Source of the DNA: Rhodothermia bacterium
Lineage (GTDB): Bacteria; Bacteroidota; Rhodothermia; Balneolales; Balneolaceae
Direction of reading: 5' to 3'
Assembly (NCBI GenBank): GCA_030427885.1
Contig: JAUICM010000004.1
Coordinates: 310,001-374,000 of the forward strand
DNA: 64,000 nt
Shown here: positions 51,347-63,202 of the stretch, one piece after another
Position numbering within the stretch: the stretch's first letter is position 1
Layout: every line of letters begins with the position of its first letter
Made by a program: the position numbers and the translations under genes
The notes under the pieces: generated by a model
Told to the model about the DNA's origin: nothing
Databases searched by the model: none
Seen by the model: the letters and a program-made list of their open reading frames with translations, nothing else

Positions 51347-53091
51347 AGAAGTTTCCCCATACTTTTGATCAGTTCTTCTGTTTTATGGATGTCGGTACTC
51401 ATGGCTTCCTGGGTAGCATTTGGTGCATAGGCGATAGTATCGCACTTGTCCAGGATGCGTTTTACATCCAATGCAATAGTATTTCCAGCTTTAGCTTCTA
51501 ATGCGGCTACTATTTTGTCTGTAGAGAGGCCTGCCTTGGGAAGGTTCAATTTATCAGAAATGAATTGGGTTAAAGCTTTTTGAATGTGATAATAACCTTG
51601 TTTAAGATCTTCCTGATCTCCGGCAAGAGCCAATTCTGCAAACGCCTTATCTTTAGCTTTTTGTGAGCGGGCGAACGCCGTATCAGAATTCATTTTGTCA
51701 GAATAGGTTTTAACCCCATAAGCTACACCGAGAACAAAAAGTGGGGAGACCAGCAACAGCCAAACCCAGGTCTTTGAAGAAAGGGGTTGTTGTTGAACAG
51801 AACTCCATTTAGCCAACCCGGTAATAGGTTCTACATTCAATCGAAGTTCATTAACACTTGGTGTGATCGCCCGGGGATCACGCTCTGCAGTAAGTGATAA
51901 AGCCGGCAAAGTGATGTTGGTATATGAATCGCTAACAGGATTATAGTAGGCAAGTGTTTGAGCGGGAATACTAAAGGATCCTTCCGTACGTGCTATCACA
52001 ATATCAGTAAAAGTTTTTTGTCCTGAGATTACACTGTTTGTCCGGTTTATAGTTGAGCTTTCCTGAGGATTATAAAGTTCCAGTGTCTCGGGATAATCGT
52101 ATTCAGGTTTCACGATCAATGGGATATTGCCTTCTCCGGAAATAGTAGTAACTATTTCGACACTTTCTCCAACATAGGCTTTTGAAGGTTTTATAGAACG
52201 AGTGATCGAGAACTTGCCCACACCGCCAGAAAAGGTGGCATTAGCAAGCTCAGGGAGTGGTTGCACATCTACCTCTACAGGAAGGGTACTAAGTTCAAGA
52301 CGTTCAGAACCTAATCCGAAACTAAAGATATCCCGTTGCCGGTTACGCTGCCGTACCTGAACGATGATATCGAACGGGCTTAGTGTCAGTTTGCCGCTCT
52401 TAGTAGGGAATAAAGCATATTGAAGCAACCGGGCACGTTGATAGCGAATACCATTTATAATGGTCGAAGTTGTACGTGCCTGTTGGCGGGTTTCAAATTC
52501 TTCTTTCCAAAAACCTTCAGCTTTCCAGCCCGGTGTGGCCTGGTAGGATGAAACTTCAACTTCACTTTTAAAATACAGTACCACATCTGCAATAACCTGT
52601 TCACCAACCACAGGTTGTTTATTACTTGGTTCCAGCCGTACATAGATATCCGGGGCACGGTCGGCATCTTCCGTGCCAATATCTTTAGGATCCAGGATCT
52701 TAAATTTGATGACGTTCGTTTCAAATTTCTGGTTATTAACATGTACTGTTAAGGAAGGAAAGGTGTAGCTCCCTGGATTTTGAGCTACAAACTGATAGTC
52801 ATAAGAGTATGAGATATTAGGCCGTCCATTTTTATAGGTAAAACTTTGGGATGAACCTACATTATTAGGAAGCCATCTGAGCCCGTCAACGGGAGGCATC
52901 TGAGGGCGTTCAATGGAGTTCAGAGTTTCTCCCGAGACGGTAATTTTAAGAGTAACCATCTCACCAGAATAGATATTGGTCTCGGTAAGAGAAGCGGATA
53001 CACTTACCTCCTGTGCTGATACCCCAACACTCAGGATAACTGAAAAAAGTAGTGTTGCAATGAAACTGATATACTTACCAGTCTTTATCAT
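51343..53091 (-). CDS. batD: BatD-like protein
   Basis: About 582 residues from ATG 53091 with a signal peptide (MIKTGKYISFIATLLFSVIL, cleavage after SAQ). It has a large beta-rich oxygen-tolerance domain (VSVSASLTETNIYSGEMVTL, APDIYVRLEPSNKQPVVGEQ, WKEEFETRQQAR), a membrane helix near 450 (WVWLLLVSPLFVLGVAYGVK) and a short cytoplasmic helical tail. This is the standard BatD/DUF4381-type order. GTG at 53100 is an alternative start. It overlaps the Q-rich gene by 17 nt and BatE by 4 nt. Confidence 0.9.
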   Translation of the reverse strand: MIKTGKYISFIATLLFSVILSVGVSAQEVSVSASLTETNIYSGEMVTLKITVSGETLNSIERPQMPPVDGLRWLPNNVGSSQSFTYKNGRPNISYSYDYQFVAQNPGSYTFPSLTVHVNNQKFETNVIKFKILDPKDIGTEDADRAPDIYVRLEPSNKQPVVGEQVIADVVLYFKSEVEVSSYQATPGWKAEGFWKEEFETRQQARTTSTIINGIRYQRARLLQYALFPTKSGKLTLSPFDIIVQVRQRNRQRDIFSFGLGSERLELSTLPVEVDVQPLPELANATFSGGVGKFSITRSIKPSKAYVGESVEIVTTISGEGNIPLIVKPEYDYPETLELYNPQESSTINRTNSVISGQKTFTDIVIARTEGSFSIPAQTLAYYNPVSDSYTNITLPALSLTAERDPRAITPSVNELRLNVEPITGLAKWSSVQQQPLSSKTWVWLLLVSPLFVLGVAYGVKTYSDKMNSDTAFARSQKAKDKAFAELALAGDQEDLKQGYYHIQKALTQFISDKLNLPKAGLSTDKIVAALEAKAGNTIALDVKRILDKCDTIAYAPNATQEAMSTDIHKTEELIKSMGKLL

Positions 53092-53611
53092 GTGTGGCAC
53101 TGCTTTGAGTTTTTTGCTTTTTAAAATCTTTAAGTAGCTCCTTCTCTTTTTGAGCTAAGGCTTTCAGTATTTTTTCGGCTTCTTCTTTACTTATTTCCCT
53201 GGGTTGCCCCTGTTGCTCTTGCTCCTGAGGATCCTGCTGTTCGTTATTCTCGCCTTCATTTTGTTGTTGCTCCTGCTGCTCTTGTTCTTGCTGCTCCTGA
53301 TTTTCCTGATCCTGTTGCTGCTGTTGTTGGTCTTGCTGCTGTTGTTGCTGTTGTTGCTGATCCTGATTCTGTTGGTTCTGCTGCTGCTGTTGTTGCTGCT
53401 TTTCCTGTTCTTCCTTCAATTTTTGCAAGAGCTGATTCAGTTTAGGATCGTTTGGATACTGGCTGAGTCCTTGTTGAACCTGTTGTATGGCTCCCTGAAG
53501 ATCAGAATTTATATAGGATTGAGCACCCCCGTGAAAATACACATCCGCATTTTGCGCGAACAAAAAACCGGAGCTGAAAAGGAATGCTATGGCACAAATA
53601 ACTTTCTTCAT
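53075..53611 (-). CDS. secreted Gln-rich TPR-like protein of the bat operon
   Basis: A 178-residue protein with a signal peptide (MKKVICAIAFLFSSGFLFA). It has one TPR-like unit (DVYFHGGAQSYINSDLQGAI) followed by a very long Gln/Glu/Asn stretch at about 72-135 with few other residues. A charged helical tail (EEAEKILKALAQKEKELLKD) closes the protein. It resembles the C-terminal half of BatC/BatB-type proteins, in which TPRs are followed by poly-Q. It lies between the TPR gene and batD with overlap of the latter. The low-complexity run is coding and not a relic, as the frame is preserved. Confidence 0.8.
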   Translation of the reverse strand: MKKVICAIAFLFSSGFLFAQNADVYFHGGAQSYINSDLQGAIQQVQQGLSQYPNDPKLNQLLQKLKEEQEKQQQQQQQNQQNQDQQQQQQQQQDQQQQQQDQENQEQQEQEQQEQQQNEGENNEQQDPQEQEQQGQPREISKEEAEKILKALAQKEKELLKDFKKQKTQSSATHDKDW

Positions 53612-53616
53612 GGTGA

Positions 53617-54252
53617 TCAGTTGTTTATCTCATTAACATTACCGATTCGCTGGATAAAATCGTTGTAGTTCTGAACAGTTTGGTCAACTGAAAGCGCATC
53701 CTGCATTAATTTATGTGCTTCCTGATATTTACGCTCTGCAACCAGTTGCTCAGCACGTTTCTTCATAGCTTTAGCATAATCAGATGGGGGCTCCTGATTC
53801 TGATCTTGCTGTTGTTGTTGCTGATCCTGCTCTTGTTTTTCAGACTCAGCCATGGCTCGTTCAAAATTATGTTTAGCTTCAGGATCAGTGGGATTTAGTT
53901 TGAGCGAGTTTTTAAAATGCTGCGCAGCTGGTTTCCATTTTTCACCTTCAGCCATCATGGAGCCGATGTTATATTCTGCCTTTGCTTTGTCTTCAGGAGT
54001 TTCAGCCAGAGAACGAAATTCCATATATGCCTGAATAGCCTCTTCAACTTTTCCCTGTTTTGCAAGTGCATTACCCAGATTGAAGTACACTTTAGCGTTC
54101 TCAGGGTCTGACTCCAGGGCTGCTCTGTACAGGGTTTCAGCCTGGGAGTAATCGCCTTTCTCATATGCTTCATTGCCTTTTTTAGCATCTCCATCCCCGG
54201 AAGCTGTAAGAATAAAAAATCCTAGTAAATATATTGCCAGTCTGAAAGTCAT
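53617..54252 (-). CDS. batC: BatC-like TPR protein
   Basis: A 211-residue protein with a signal peptide (MTFRLAIYLLGFFILTASG), about three TPRs (GNEAYEKGDYSQAETLYRAA, AKVYFNLGNALAKQGKVEEA, AQHFKNSLKLNPTDPEAKHN), a Q-rich linker (about 145-155) and a further helix. TPRs with Q-rich linkers are typical of BatC. It is the first gene of the minus-strand bat unit; BatA/BatB von Willebrand proteins normally found beside it are not encoded in the window. It starts 5 nt before the Q-rich gene. Confidence 0.82.
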   Translation of the reverse strand: MTFRLAIYLLGFFILTASGDGDAKKGNEAYEKGDYSQAETLYRAALESDPENAKVYFNLGNALAKQGKVEEAIQAYMEFRSLAETPEDKAKAEYNIGSMMAEGEKWKPAAQHFKNSLKLNPTDPEAKHNFERAMAESEKQEQDQQQQQQDQNQEPPSDYAKAMKKRAEQLVAERKYQEAHKLMQDALSVDQTVQNYNDFIQRIGNVNEINN

Positions 54253-54384
54253 AACATCTATTGTTTCTCTGTCACCATTTCACAAATCATTCAGAACGAT
54301 ATGCCATTTAAAAGGATTAAGTTCTAAAATCATTAAATGATCCCCGACCCGGCACCGTTATTGCTGAGTCAAAATAGAAAACAG

Positions 54385-54402
54385 ATTCTGAATATACAGA
54401 AT
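54385..54402. promoter_or_regulatory. inverted repeat between divergent bat and bshA genes
   Basis: ATTCTG (54385-54390) and CAGAAT (54397-54402) form a 6-bp inverted repeat with a 6-nt spacer in the 270-nt divergent promoter region. It could be an operator; the short arms make this weak. The remainder of the region shows nothing else I recognise. Confidence 0.25.
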
Positions 54403-54522
54403 ACATAAACGGTACGAAATATTAAGAATTATACTTGTAGTGTTAAAGGATGTATCATTCGTGCAATCTCATAAGAAGAATGGGTATTTTTGAAATTATT
54501 ATTGTAAAAGGAGTTTAAGGGC

Positions 54523-55662
54523 ATGAATATTGGAATTGTTTGTTACCCTACATTTGGCGGAAGTGGTGTTGTAGCAACTGAGCTGGCGAAAGTACTGGCA
54601 AATAAAGGTCATAAAGTTCACATTTTAAGCTATTCGCGTCCGGCCCGTTTAGAAACCTCTGCTAATATTTCCTATCACGAGGTGTCGATCAATTCCTATC
54701 CATTGTTTGACTATCCGCCTTACGCCCTGGCATTAGCGTCCCAGATGGTAAATCTGATCGAGTATGAAAACCTGGATCTTCTGCATGTGCATTACGCATT
54801 ACCACATGCTACCAGTGCATACCTTGCAAAGCAGATCATGATAGAAAAGGGAAAAACTGTTCCTATTGTCACCACCCTTCACGGGACTGATATCACACTG
54901 GTAGGTAAAGACCCAAGTTATAAACACGTAGTTGAGTTTTCGATCGATAAGAGTGACGGGGTTACAGCGGTGTCTGAATATCTGAAAAAGGAGACCTACA
55001 AGAACTTTGATCTCAAGAAGGACATTAAGGTGATCCCAAACTTTATTGATTTGGAGCGGTTCAAAAAATCCAATAAGAGTCACTTCAAGAAAGCTATTTG
55101 TCCAAACGGAGAAAAAGTGGTGGTGCACGTTTCAAATTTCCGAAAAGTGAAAAGAGTACCTGAAGTTATAACGGTGTTTGCGAAGATCCTTGAGCATGGT
55201 ATTGAGGCCAAGTTATTGTTGGCCGGTGACGGCCCAGATCGACAGAAGGCTGAGCAGCAATGTCGGGAGATGGGTATCTGCGAACATGTTCGGTTCCTGG
55301 GTAAACTGGATGAAGTAGAAGAGATACTATCCATCGCAGATCTGTTCCTTATCCCATCCGGTTCAGAGACCTTTGGTCTGGCAGCCCTTGAAGCAATGAG
55401 TTGTTCGGTACCTGTTATCAGTTCTGATATTGGTGGTCTGCCAGAAGTTAATGTGGAAGGAGTAACGGGTTACCTGTGTGATCTCGACGATACCGAGTGT
55501 ATGGCCAAACATGCGGTTAATATTCTTTCCGATGAAAAACTTCATAAACGTCTTTCTAAAAATGCACGAAAGAGGGCAGAGAAATTCAATCAGGAAACTA
55601 TAGTGAAGATGTACGAAGACTTCTACAAAGAAGTCAATGAAAAAGTACTGCAACCAGGCTGA
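54523..55662 (+). CDS. bshA: N-acetyl-alpha-D-glucosaminyl L-malate synthase BshA
   Basis: A 379-residue GT4 glycosyltransferase that joins UDP-GlcNAc to L-malate in the first step of bacillithiol synthesis. BshA-specific motifs are clear: MNIGIVCYPTFGGSGVVATE at the start, VHYALPHATSAYLAKQI, TTLHGTDITLVGKDPSYK and SNFRKVKRVPEV; the donor-site end SGSETFGLAALEAMSCSVPV is typical. Cytoplasmic. A ribosome site AAGGAG precedes ATG. BshB and BshC genes are not in the window. It indicates that this organism uses bacillithiol as its thiol. Confidence 0.95.
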   Translation: MNIGIVCYPTFGGSGVVATELAKVLANKGHKVHILSYSRPARLETSANISYHEVSINSYPLFDYPPYALALASQMVNLIEYENLDLLHVHYALPHATSAYLAKQIMIEKGKTVPIVTTLHGTDITLVGKDPSYKHVVEFSIDKSDGVTAVSEYLKKETYKNFDLKKDIKVIPNFIDLERFKKSNKSHFKKAICPNGEKVVVHVSNFRKVKRVPEVITVFAKILEHGIEAKLLLAGDGPDRQKAEQQCREMGICEHVRFLGKLDEVEEILSIADLFLIPSGSETFGLAALEAMSCSVPVISSDIGGLPEVNVEGVTGYLCDLDDTECMAKHAVNILSDEKLHKRLSKNARKRAEKFNQETIVKMYEDFYKEVNEKVLQPG

Positions 55663-55717
55663 TCTTCAAATATTCTTTATCTGAATTCTTTTCTTTAAGT
55701 GCTGCCAGTTCATAGTA

Positions 55718-55736
55718 TTTTGATTATAAATCAAAA
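55718..55736. promoter_or_regulatory. palindrome in the bshA-lacZ gap
   Basis: TTTTGATT-ATA-AATCAAAA is an 8-bp perfect inverted repeat 86 nt before lacZ, in a 159-nt AT-rich gap. It is a possible operator of the beta-galactosidase gene; it has no T run on the plus strand, so a terminator for bshA is less likely. Confidence 0.3.
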
Positions 55737-55782
55737 AAAACGCTATTAATCTGAGTAGAATAAGTGTTATAAGTACTCTTAA

Positions 55783-59007
<3,225 letters not shown>

Positions 59008-59030
59008 GGTTTAGACCCTACACAAAAAAA

Positions 59031-59057
59031 GCCCGACCGGAATGGTTGGGCTTTTTT
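59031..59057. terminator. bidirectional terminator between lacZ and sucC
   Basis: GCCCGACC and GGTTGGGC (59031-59038, 59044-59051) form an 8-bp stem with one G-T pair. It is flanked by A7 before and T6 after. Confidence 0.92.
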
Positions 59058-59083
59058 AATTTCAATTTCAGTAAAGCTATTTC

Positions 59084-60289
59084 TTAAGCAAGAACCTTAG
59101 AAACTTCTTCCGCTGCTTCTTTCAATAATACAGCTGAGATCACATTCAGACCAGAGTTGTCGATGATCTCTTTAGCTTCTGCAGCGTTGGTTCCCTGCAG
59201 ACGAACAATGATAGGTACATTCTCTACTTTAGCTGCGATTTCAGGATCTTTAACAGCTTCGATAACCCCATTGGCTACACGGTCGCAACGAACGATACCA
59301 CCAAAGATATTGATAAGGATCGCTTTCACATTAGGGTCGTCAAGGATGATGCGGAATCCGTTCTTAACAGTCTCAACATTGGCTCCACCACCTACGTCCA
59401 GGAAGTTGGCTGGCTCACCACCGGAAAGTTTAATGATATCCATAGTCGCCATTGCAAGTCCGGCGCCATTCACCATACAACCAACATTTCCATCAAGTTT
59501 GATGTAGTTCAAATTGTATTTACCTGCTTCAAGCTCAAACGGATCCTCTTCAGATTCATCCTTGAGTTCAGCAATATCTTTGTGACGATATAATGCGTTT
59601 CCGTCGAAGGTCACTTTTGCATCAAGAGCCAGGATCTCATTGTCTGGAGTCAGGATGAGCGGATTGATCTCGAACATATCAGAATCAATTTCCAGATATG
59701 CGTTGTAGATCGCCATGATGAATTTGATTCCTTTCTTCAGGGCTTCGCCTTCAAGGCCAAGCGCAAAAGCAAGGTGTCGGGCCTGGTTTACCTGAAGCGG
59801 CATTCCCGGCTCCACCCATTCTTTGATGATCTTTTCAGGAGTTTCTTCAGCAACCTGCTCGATTTCAACACCACCTTCGGTTGAAACCATGATCACATTC
59901 TTAGACACTGCACGGTCGAGAAGAATTCCCAAATAAAATTCTTTTTCGATATCCACACCATCAGTCACATATAATCTTTGAACCAACTGGCCTTCGTCAC
60001 CGGTTTGTATAGTAACAAGTACATCACCGAGAAGGGATTCGGCGGCAGCTTTTACTTCCTCAACGGACTTGCACAGGATGACTCCTTTCACTCCATTTTT
60101 CTTGGTGCGGCCTTTACCACGACCACCAGCATGAATCTGAGCTTTCACCACAAAAAGGGTTGCTCCGTTAGCTTCTAATTTTTTGGCGGCGTCAACAGCT
60201 TCATCAACAGTTAGCGCTGCTATTCCGTCAGGAACAGGAACGCCGTAGCTTTTCAGGATCTCTTTGGCTTGGTACTCGTGGATTTTCAT
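59084..60289 (-). CDS. sucC: succinyl-CoA synthetase beta subunit
   Basis: A 401-residue ATP-grasp protein. It begins MKIHEYQAKEILKSYGVPVP, with the loop AQIHAGGRGKGRTKKNGVKG near 50; the beta-subunit end has the CoA-ligase domain with LDVGGGANVETVKNGFRIIL and INIFGGIVRCDRVANG. It makes ATP or GTP from succinyl-CoA in the TCA cycle. The partner sucD is not adjacent, which is common in Bacteroidota-type genomes. The gene has a promoter in the 180-nt gap to wecB. Confidence 0.97.
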   Translation of the reverse strand: MKIHEYQAKEILKSYGVPVPDGIAALTVDEAVDAAKKLEANGATLFVVKAQIHAGGRGKGRTKKNGVKGVILCKSVEEVKAAAESLLGDVLVTIQTGDEGQLVQRLYVTDGVDIEKEFYLGILLDRAVSKNVIMVSTEGGVEIEQVAEETPEKIIKEWVEPGMPLQVNQARHLAFALGLEGEALKKGIKFIMAIYNAYLEIDSDMFEINPLILTPDNEILALDAKVTFDGNALYRHKDIAELKDESEEDPFELEAGKYNLNYIKLDGNVGCMVNGAGLAMATMDIIKLSGGEPANFLDVGGGANVETVKNGFRIILDDPNVKAILINIFGGIVRCDRVANGVIEAVKDPEIAAKVENVPIIVRLQGTNAAEAKEIIDNSGLNVISAVLLKEAAEEVSKVLA

Positions 60290-60469
60290 GAATAGTGGGT
60301 GTTAAATACGTTCTGTTAATACAATTTTCAGGGTGCCAATAATACCGAGAATGGCAACTAAAAGAAAGGCAAAGAATCGCTTTCAAAGTTAGGAGATGTA
60401 TGGGAAAGCCTTTTTTTGGAATGGATTTAATACCTACCTTCAATCGATCTGAAATTGCAAAGAATATTA

Positions 60470-61606
60470 ATGGCAAAACAAAAGATACTTATAGTATTTG
60501 GAACCCGTCCTGAGGCCATAAAAATGGCCCCTGTGGTGATGGAGTTCAGGAAGTATCCGGAGCTTTTTGAGGCCAAAGTGTGTGTGACTGCACAGCATCG
60601 GGAGATGCTGGATCAAGTGATGGATTTCTTTGAGATCGAGGCAGATTATGATCTTGATCTTATGACCCCTGGGCAATCATTACATTCACTAACAGCCAGA
60701 GTGATTCAGGAATTCAAACCCATACTGGACGATTTCGATCCTGACGTGGTATATGTTCAGGGAGATACAACCACCAGCTTTGCTTGTTCGCTCGCTGCAT
60801 TTTATTCAGGGATCAACGTAGCTCACATTGAAGCAGGGTTAAGAACATATAACAAGATGGCTCCTTTTCCGGAAGAGATTAACCGGCAGCTGACCGGGAG
60901 ACTGGCTGATTTCCATTTCGCCCCAACCAAAAACGCGGAAGAAAATCTTCTTTCAGAAGGGATTGTGGCATCTAAGATATTAGTGACAGGCAATACAGTG
61001 ATTGATGCCTTGCAATACACAGCATCAAAAGTAGAATCATTAAGATCAGCTGAGATCACAAAACTGGAGCAGCTGATCGATCCCGATAAAAAACTGATCC
61101 TGGTAACAGGGCACCGACGAGAGAACTTTGGACAAGGATTTCTTCAAATTTGTGAAGCCTTAAAAGAGCTTTCCCAAAACGAAGAAGTCCAGATCATCTA
61201 TCCGGTGCATTTAAATCCAAATGTACAGAAACCGGTGTATGAGCTTCTTGGTGAAGTTGAAAATATCAATCTTATCGATCCGCTTCCGTATGAGGTATTT
61301 ATCTGGCTGATGAAGCAGTCTTACTTCATTTTAACAGACAGTGGGGGAATTCAGGAAGAGGCCCCGGGTTTAGGTAAACCGGTATTGGTGATGCGTGAAA
61401 CCACTGAAAGACCGGAAGCTGTTGAAGCAGGAACGGTAGTGTTAGTCGGAACCGACAAGAAAAAAATAGTAGATGAATGCCTTAACTTGATACAAGATCC
61501 GGCGCGATATGAAGAAATGAGCACTGCACACAATCCATATGGGGATGGCACAGCAGCAAAAAGAATTGTGGAGTTTCAGAAAAAGCTAACAAAGGAGATA
61601 AGCTGA
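60470..61606 (+). CDS. wecB: UDP-N-acetylglucosamine 2-epimerase (non-hydrolysing)
   Basis: 378 residues from ATG 60470 ([20 protein letters not shown]). It has the family motifs [64 protein letters not shown] and [20 protein letters not shown] with the following RETTERPE. It converts UDP-GlcNAc to UDP-ManNAc for surface polysaccharides. An in-frame TTG at 60455 would add five residues. It is 61 nt upstream of pyrR and two genes before a GT2 glycosyltransferase. Cytoplasmic. Confidence 0.96.
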   Translation: MAKQKILIVFGTRPEAIKMAPVVMEFRKYPELFEAKVCVTAQHREMLDQVMDFFEIEADYDLDLMTPGQSLHSLTARVIQEFKPILDDFDPDVVYVQGDTTTSFACSLAAFYSGINVAHIEAGLRTYNKMAPFPEEINRQLTGRLADFHFAPTKNAEENLLSEGIVASKILVTGNTVIDALQYTASKVESLRSAEITKLEQLIDPDKKLILVTGHRRENFGQGFLQICEALKELSQNEEVQIIYPVHLNPNVQKPVYELLGEVENINLIDPLPYEVFIWLMKQSYFILTDSGGIQEEAPGLGKPVLVMRETTERPEAVEAGTVVLVGTDKKKIVDECLNLIQDPARYEEMSTAHNPYGDGTAAKRIVEFQKKLTKEIS

Positions 61607-61667
61607 TACGTTTTATCCGAAAAGATTTTATATTTAGCGAACCACTGAAAGAAAAGGGATATCACGC

Positions 61668-62219
61668 TTGAATAAAGCACAGATCATGACCGCCGAGGAT
61701 CTACATCGCACCTACCTGCGATTTGCTCATCAATTCCTCGAATCCTACGAAGACCCTACTCGCCTTGCTATTATCGGCATGCAGACTAGAGGAGTATATA
61801 TGGGTAAGAGGATCATCTCAGCAATTAAAAAAGAGTTTGGAATAGATATCGATTTTGGTGTTCTGGATGTGACTTTTTACCGGGATGATTTTCGGAGCAA
61901 ACTCAAGATGCCAGATGTGAAAGTCACAGAAATACCGTTCGACCTGTATGACAGAGATGTGGTGCTGGTAGATGACGTGCTATATACAGGGCGTACAGTT
62001 CGCTCCGCAATGGATGCATTAATGGCATATGGGCGGCCCAGAAAGATCAAGTTTTGCTGTATGATAGATCGTGGACACCGGGAATTACCGATCTCACCGG
62101 ATTACACCGGTATGTATATTGCAACCCAGGAGAAAGAAGAAGTGCAGGTAAAAGTGGAAGAACTGGATGAAGAAGATGCTGTGTATCTGGTAGAAGTTGA
62201 GGAGGGAGCTGATGAGTAA
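61668..62219 (+). CDS. pyrR: PyrR bifunctional pyrimidine regulator/uracil phosphoribosyltransferase
   Basis: A 183-residue type I phosphoribosyltransferase. The PRPP loop VLVDDVLYTGRTVRSAMDAL is intact, as are GVLDVTFYRDDF and IDRGHRELPI of PyrR. Start TTG 61668 gives NKAQIMTAEDLHRTYLRFAH, collinear with Bacillus PyrR (ATG 61686 would cut six residues). PyrR binds pyr mRNA and makes UMP from uracil. The 61-nt leader has no attenuator hairpin I can recognise, and there is none before pyrB, which overlaps it. The C-terminal acidic tail is slightly longer than in Bacillus. Confidence 0.95.
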   Translation: MNKAQIMTAEDLHRTYLRFAHQFLESYEDPTRLAIIGMQTRGVYMGKRIISAIKKEFGIDIDFGVLDVTFYRDDFRSKLKMPDVKVTEIPFDLYDRDVVLVDDVLYTGRTVRSAMDALMAYGRPRKIKFCCMIDRGHRELPISPDYTGMYIATQEKEEVQVKVEELDEEDAVYLVEVEEGADE

Positions 62220-63162
62220 TACTTCTGCTGAATATGAATTTAAACAAAAGCACCTGCTGGGCCTGGCTGATTATTCCGCAGAAGACATTTTATATGTATT
62301 GGATCAGGCACGTTCATTTCGGGAGATACTTGATCGTCCAGTACCAAAAGTCCCAACTCTCAGGGACAAGACAATTGTAAACCTGTTCTATGAGAACAGT
62401 ACCAGAACCAGACTTTCATTTGAATTAGCTCAAAAAAGAATGGGAGCTGATGTCGTTAATTTTTCGGCAAGTAACTCAAGTGCAAAAAAAGGGGAATCCC
62501 TCAAAGACACCATTCGAAATATCAGTTCCATGAAGATAGATATGGTGGTCGTTAGACATGAAAGCCCCGGAGTGCCGCACTTTCTGACCCAATGTGTGGA
62601 TGCGGCAATTCTAAATGCAGGCGATGGGGCACATGAACATCCAACGCAGGCATTGCTGGATATGTTTACAATGCGTCAGATCAGCTCTGAATTGAAAGGA
62701 AGAAAAATTGCTATCATAGGGGATATAAGCCACAGCCGGGTAGTAAGATCTAATATTATCGGTTTGAAAAAACTGGGAGCCGAGGTGGTACTTTGTGGAC
62801 CAAAAACATTCATGCCCGTTTTTGTGGAAGATTATGGAGTGAATGTATCGTATGATCTGGATGAAACACTGGCCTGGTGTGATATTGCAATGGCACTGCG
62901 AATTCAACTGGAACGGCAGGACAGAGCTACTGAACTATTCCCATCTCTCAGGGAATATCATGAAAGGTTCGGGATCAAAATGGGACATCTTGAAAAGTAC
63001 CCGGACTTCAGGATCATGCATCCCGGCCCGATCAACCGCGGTGTAGAAATGGAAAGTGAAGTGGCCGACAGCGACCGGGCGGTGATACTGGATCAGGTTA
63101 CCAATGGAGTAGCAGTCCGAATGGCGGTACTCTATTTGTTAAGTGGTGGCACCAGAGTTTGA
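62212..63162 (+). CDS. pyrB: aspartate carbamoyltransferase catalytic chain
   Basis: 316 residues from ATG 62212, which overlaps pyrR by 8 nt and has a strong ribosome site GGAGGG 5-11 nt before it. Carbamoyl-phosphate motif FYENSTRTRLSFELA near 60, SAKKGESLKDTIR near 88, HEHPTQALLDMFTM near 140 and HPGPINRGVE near 270 are complete. It catalyses the first committed step of pyrimidine synthesis. No PyrI regulatory chain is seen. TTG 62197 would be too early and lacks a ribosome site. Confidence 0.97.
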   Translation: MSNTSAEYEFKQKHLLGLADYSAEDILYVLDQARSFREILDRPVPKVPTLRDKTIVNLFYENSTRTRLSFELAQKRMGADVVNFSASNSSAKKGESLKDTIRNISSMKIDMVVVRHESPGVPHFLTQCVDAAILNAGDGAHEHPTQALLDMFTMRQISSELKGRKIAIIGDISHSRVVRSNIIGLKKLGAEVVLCGPKTFMPVFVEDYGVNVSYDLDETLAWCDIAMALRIQLERQDRATELFPSLREYHERFGIKMGHLEKYPDFRIMHPGPINRGVEMESEVADSDRAVILDQVTNGVAVRMAVLYLLSGGTRV

Positions 63163-63202
63163 TTAATAATCTGTCGAAAAGTTTTAAATTGCCTTTATTA
63201 CC

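Noticed and set aside
53270-53400. Microsatellite or CRISPR-like array
   Set aside because: It is a codon-level CAG/CAA run in a preserved reading frame, with no unique spacers.
53204-53668. Leu-rich 154-residue frame on the plus strand
   Set aside because: It is the mirror of the poly-Gln codons of the minus-strand bat gene; CTG/TTG repeats read as leucine.
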